NCBI GenBank assembly: GCA_002320285.1
Contig: DCKE01000019.1
Coordinates: 62,001-126,000, forward strand
Direction of reading: 5' to 3'
Source: Flavobacteriaceae bacterium UBA1682
GTDB taxonomy: Bacteria; Bacteroidota; Bacteroidia; Flavobacteriales; Flavobacteriaceae
DNA: 64,000 nucleotides
In this document: positions 61,288 through 64,000 of the stretch, piece by piece
How positions within the stretch are numbered: position 1 is the stretch's first letter
Layout of the letters: every line of letters starts with the position of its first letter
Position numbers and translations under genes: made by a program
The notes under the pieces: generated by a model
What the model was told of the DNA's origin: nothing
What the model saw: the letters and a program-made list of their open reading frames with translations, nothing else
Database searches by the model: none

Positions 61288-61821
61288 ATGCTTTTAAAAT
61301 TCTTTTTCACTTTCACCAAAATCGGACTTTTCACCATAGGCGGCGGTTATGCGGTAATTCCATTAATTGAACGCGAAATCATTGCGAAAGGTTGGTTAAC
61401 CACCGATGAGTTTTACGAAATTTTGCCGATAACCGAATCGCTTCCTGGAGTTTTCGCTACCAATTTAGCCGCCATGGTCGGATATAAAATGTCGGGCATC
61501 AAAGGCGGGATAGTCGCTGCTTTGGGTACTGTTATAGCCCCTTTTTTAATCATTGTACTGATTGCTGTATTTTTCAATCGTTTTGCAGATAACATCTGGG
61601 TAGTTAAAGCCTTTAAAGCCATTCGGCCCGCAGCGGTCGCTTTAATCGTTGCGCCCTGTTACGCTGCCTTTAAAGCCAATAAATTAAATGGCTTTACAAT
61701 AGGGATTCCTTTAGTAGCCCTATTGCTGATGTGGCAATTTGGTCTATCACCAATATGGGTTATTATCCTAGGCGCTACTGGAGGTATCACCTATAACATC
61801 ATTAAAGCACGAACGTACTAA
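61288..61821 (+). CDS. chrA: Chromate transporter, half 1 (short CHR)
   Basis: 177 residues, five or so transmembrane helices. FTKIGLFTIGGGYAVIPLIEREI, ITESLPGVFATNLAAMVGYKM and GTVIAPFLIIVLIAVFF match the N-type CHR domain. Short CHR proteins occur as adjacent pairs that form one transporter; the partner begins 4 bp downstream. The family exports chromate in some bacteria, but many members have other anion substrates. Inner membrane. Confidence 0.9.
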   Translation: MLLKFFFTFTKIGLFTIGGGYAVIPLIEREIIAKGWLTTDEFYEILPITESLPGVFATNLAAMVGYKMSGIKGGIVAALGTVIAPFLIIVLIAVFFNRFADNIWVVKAFKAIRPAAVALIVAPCYAAFKANKLNGFTIGIPLVALLLMWQFGLSPIWVIILGATGGITYNIIKARTY

Positions 61822-61825
61822 GCAT

Positions 61826-62377
61826 ATGATGGTATTTGTAAAATTGTTTTGGACTTTTCTAAAAATTGGTACCTTTGGTTTTGGCGGTGGTTATGCGATG
61901 TTATCGCTTATTCAAGATGAAGTGGTGGTTCAAAACCAATGGATGACCAACAAAGAGTTTGTCGATCTGGTAGCGATCTCTCAAACCACCCCCGGCCCTA
62001 TCGGTATCAATAGCGCCACCTATACCGGATATAAAGCACTCGAAAACCTGGGATACAATCCTTACTTTTGCGTACTCGGTTCTATAATCGCTACGTTATC
62101 GCTTTGTTTGCCGTCGTTTATCATGATTCTTTTCATCTCCTACTATTTTGTTCGCTTTAAAACCAATTTTTACTTCGCCGCAGCGCTACAAGGTATACGC
62201 CCATTAAGTGTGGCTCTAATTGCAATAGCTGCCATCTCCCTGATGAATGAAGAGAATTTTACCGACCTAATAAGTCCACTTATTTTTGCTGGGACGCTTC
62301 TTCTGGCAATCAAATACCGCTTACACCCGATCTTAATACTCGGATTGGCCGCTGTAATCGGACTGTTTATTTATTGA
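61826..62377 (+). CDS. chrA: Chromate transporter, half 2 (short CHR)
   Basis: 183 residues. FLKIGTFGFGGGYAMLSLIQDEV, AISQTTPGPIGINSATYTGYKAL and SLCLPSFIMILFISYYF match the C-type CHR domain and complement the preceding protein. Overlapping translation (4-bp gap) supports a heterodimer. The final codons overlap the convergent Vat-type gene by 11 bp. A single fused CHR protein would be about 400 residues, so the two halves together equal one unit. Confidence 0.9.
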   Translation: MMVFVKLFWTFLKIGTFGFGGGYAMLSLIQDEVVVQNQWMTNKEFVDLVAISQTTPGPIGINSATYTGYKALENLGYNPYFCVLGSIIATLSLCLPSFIMILFISYYFVRFKTNFYFAAALQGIRPLSVALIAIAAISLMNEENFTDLISPLIFAGTLLLAIKYRLHPILILGLAAVIGLFIY

Positions 62378-63053
62378 TCTCGCGTTCGACTATTTGATTT
62401 TGCTCGAGATCGTATTTTAAAGACTGGGCTACTAAATTTTCGATATCATCTCCACATATAAAAGCTTGGAGTTTGGCGAATTTAGCAGTAGGCCATTCGT
62501 ATAGCTGTAATGCCAATAAGTCGTCAATTACTTGCTGCGAAAACCTGCTTTTGACCAATTGGGCCGGATTGCCAGCTACAATAGTATAAGGCGCTACATT
62601 TTTTGTAACGACAGCTCCCGAAGCAATAATAGCTCCCTCGCCTATAGTAATACCCGGCATAATCATCGCTCGCATACCAATCCAGGCGCCATCGCCAATA
62701 ACCGTATCCCCTTTGCCCATATAGGCATCAGTTATGACCTCCGCAAAGGGATATAAGCTAAACCAATCCGTTCTATGGGTATTATTTCCGCCCATCAAAA
62801 TCACCGCCTCTGCCGCGATACAGACATGGGAACCGATAAATAATTGGTCGATCGGCCAAGCCGATTTCCAATTTTCCAAACTGTACGCATCTCCATAGAG
62901 ATAACGAACTACACTTTGCTCAAAATTTCCAGACCACGCATTACTGTAGTAACTCGTTGTTCCTTTAATGTGTATGTTGGAATTGGTAACCGTCTGATGT
63001 AAATATTCTACTTTTGACCAATGTTTTAATTCTGTCATAACTGCTGACATCAA
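62367..63053 (-). CDS. CatB/Vat-family O-acetyltransferase (hexapeptide repeat)
   Basis: 228 residues. SWAWPIDQLFIGSHVCIAAEAVILMGGNNTHRTDW (read in pieces) carries active-site His93. Then the hexapeptide repeat coils (VIGDGAWIGMRAMIMPGITIGEGAIIASGAVVTKNV in segments) and the C-terminal PAQLVKSRFSQQVIDDLLAL helix match streptogramin/chloramphenicol-type xenobiotic acetyltransferases (Vat/CatB). Many homologues act on cell-surface sugars or have unknown substrates, so resistance cannot be assumed. Trimeric cytoplasmic enzyme. Start uncertain among Met 1, 2 or 6. Confidence 0.88.
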   Translation of the reverse strand: MMSAVMTELKHWSKVEYLHQTVTNSNIHIKGTTSYYSNAWSGNFEQSVVRYLYGDAYSLENWKSAWPIDQLFIGSHVCIAAEAVILMGGNNTHRTDWFSLYPFAEVITDAYMGKGDTVIGDGAWIGMRAMIMPGITIGEGAIIASGAVVTKNVAPYTIVAGNPAQLVKSRFSQQVIDDLLALQLYEWPTAKFAKLQAFICGDDIENLVAQSLKYDLEQNQIVEREINK

Positions 63054-63274
63054 GTGATTTTTTTAAATGATTAGACAATTATCGCTAAATAAAAATTAAT
63101 TTTTAAAAGCTGTCGATTAGCGGCATTCTCATTGTGTAGACTACATTTCTGCTTCTACCAAAAATATTTTACGAAAAAGAAGTCGACCACCAAATCTTTA
63201 AGATAAATATAGTAATCCTCATCTCATTATGTGTTTACCATAGCAGTATAGTAAATCACTTAATGATGATCCTT

Positions 63275-63850
63275 TTAGGGCTGTAAATGTTTTTTTTTCC
63301 ACATGCCCTCGCCAAACTCAAACAAGATACGCTGGTGAAAACGCGTATCCGTAAACTCAAAAAACTCAATGCGATGCGGTATAATTGCATAACCACTCCA
63401 TGTATCTGGACGGGTCACATCTGCATCCTTAAGGGTTTGCTTACCGTGTTCTATCGCGGCTAGTAAAGCCTCGATATCTTCCAATTCCTGACCTTGATTG
63501 CTGATGTTAGAAACGATTCTACTGCCCAAATGTCGTTCACTAAAATAGGTATCTGCCCGTTCATCCGATATTTTTATAGCCGATCCTTGAATGCGTACCT
63601 GCTTTTCTGTAGCGGTCCACCAACATGTCAGTGCCACTTTATTACATTGTTCGATTTCAAGCCCCTTTCTCGAAGATATCGGTCCAGTAACTATAAAATT
63701 ACCGTCCAGCACTTCTTTGAGTTCGACAAAACGCGCGTTGGGAAAACCGTCTAAGCCCACAGTCGACAAACAAGCCGCTTTGGGTATAGTAACCGAAGAA
63801 GCAGCCAATTCTGCCTGTTGCCACTCCTTAAATTTTTGTATGGGATCCAT
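63275..63850 (-). CDS. Pyridoxamine 5'-phosphate oxidase family protein (PdxH-like)
   Basis: 191 residues. DPIQKFKEWQQAEL, KAACLSTVGLDGFPNARFVELKEV, NFIVTGPISSRKGLEIEQCNKVALTCWW and EKQVRIQGSAIKISDERADTYFSER follow the split-barrel FMN-binding fold of PdxH. Family PdxH is about 215 residues and ends in a W...RLxP tail; here the end is WKKKHLQP, so the product may be a PdxH variant or PhzG-like enzyme. Expected to use FMN in the cytoplasm. The gene follows a partial gene and precedes the acetyltransferase gene, with a 221-bp gap to the latter. Confidence 0.82.
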   Translation of the reverse strand: MDPIQKFKEWQQAELAASSVTIPKAACLSTVGLDGFPNARFVELKEVLDGNFIVTGPISSRKGLEIEQCNKVALTCWWTATEKQVRIQGSAIKISDERADTYFSERHLGSRIVSNISNQGQELEDIEALLAAIEHGKQTLKDADVTRPDTWSGYAIIPHRIEFFEFTDTRFHQRILFEFGEGMWKKKHLQP

Positions 63851-63911
63851 TGAAATATAATTTTGTTTCGCTTTAAAAACGATGTATATGGGTTAAAAAT
63901 ATCCTATGCTT

Positions 63912-64000
63912 TTATAAGTGTTTGATCATTTCGAATTGCGATAAGCGATAACTCAATCCCATCTTTTGCAAAAACGCCACTACATCCTGCGCCTGCTGGT
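63912..64000 (-). CDS. C-terminal end of an unidentified protein (partial)
   Basis: Reading the minus strand from the window edge, an open frame ends at TAA 63912-63914 with ...QQAQDVVAFLQKMGLSYRLS and then QFEMIKHL. It has amphipathic-helix character and ends 61 bp before the PdxH-like start, which would suit the last gene of an upstream unit. A second frame is open to the edge too, so frame choice is uncertain. Too short to identify. Confidence 0.45.
   Translation of the reverse strand, partial: QQAQDVVAFLQKMGLSYRLSQFEMIKHL

Noticed and set aside
62367..63053. Antibiotic (streptogramin/chloramphenicol) resistance gene
   Set aside because: The family match is good, but chromosomal Vat/CatB homologues often have other substrates and no resistance context is present, so only the family is claimed.
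1..64000. Transposon, phage, plasmid or integron signatures
   Set aside because: No transposase, integrase, terminal inverted repeats or att-like duplications seen; base composition is even by eye.

Overview
The window comes from an AT-rich genome of the phylum Bacteroidota, almost certainly a member of the Flavobacteriaceae. Four things point there: a SusC/SusD pair with a membrane-spanning one-protein regulator, type IX secretion (T9SS) cargo with both type A and type B C-terminal sorting domains, a PorP/SprF partner protein, and promoters that fit the Bacteroidota TAnnTTTG -7 consensus. Lipoproteins with short lipoboxes and an Hc1-type histone-like protein agree with this. I see no rRNA, tRNA, CRISPR array, transposase or phage gene; the window reads as chromosomal backbone plus accessory surface and nutrient loci.

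Layout. Positions 1-11314 (minus strand) form a SusCD locus whose enzymes are phosphoesterases rather than glycosidases: a calcineurin-type phosphoesterase (cut by the window edge), a GDPD-like/alkaline phosphatase fusion, SusD, SusC and a 1240-residue HTCS-type regulator that has lost its phosphorelay residues. Positions 11600-13915 hold a tiny histone-H1-like gene, an ArsR-type regulator with a luciferase-like oxidoreductase, and a zinc-ribbon protein. Positions 13998-27478 carry two giant T9SS cargo proteins, a beta-barrel protein paired with the second, and a divergent TPR/LuxR-like membrane regulator. Positions 27675-30391 are a five-gene operon of exported metal-binding and thiol-redox proteins. 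Positions 30591-33966 carry an imelysin-like/di-heme cytochrome c peroxidase lipoprotein and a PhoX-like lipoprotein.

Positions 34235-37662 are six small housekeeping or stress genes (VOC, SRPBCC, DUF4199, DUF1569, DUF1801, YdeI-like). Positions 37906-42311 have a Crp-type regulator, a GNAT-pirin fusion, a META lipoprotein, a membrane protein and an SDR whose catalytic Tyr is replaced by Phe. Positions 42382-51985 are a type B T9SS surface locus: a 2218-residue protein with ten tandem Ig-like modules, PorP/SprF and an OmpA/PD40 protein. Positions 52954-64000 carry mostly single genes: DUF1003, a 58-residue Cys-rich exported peptide, a GNAT, rlmF, a three-repeat lipoprotein, a thioredoxin-like lipoprotein, a second Crp-type regulator with an esterase, a DUF421 protein, a split chromate transporter, a Vat-type acetyltransferase and a PdxH-family protein.

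The most interesting material is the phosphoester SusCD locus with its apparently phosphorelay-dead regulator, the all-exported HMA/thioredoxin operon, the module-sharing giant adhesins, and two very short genes (58 residues each) that are easily missed.
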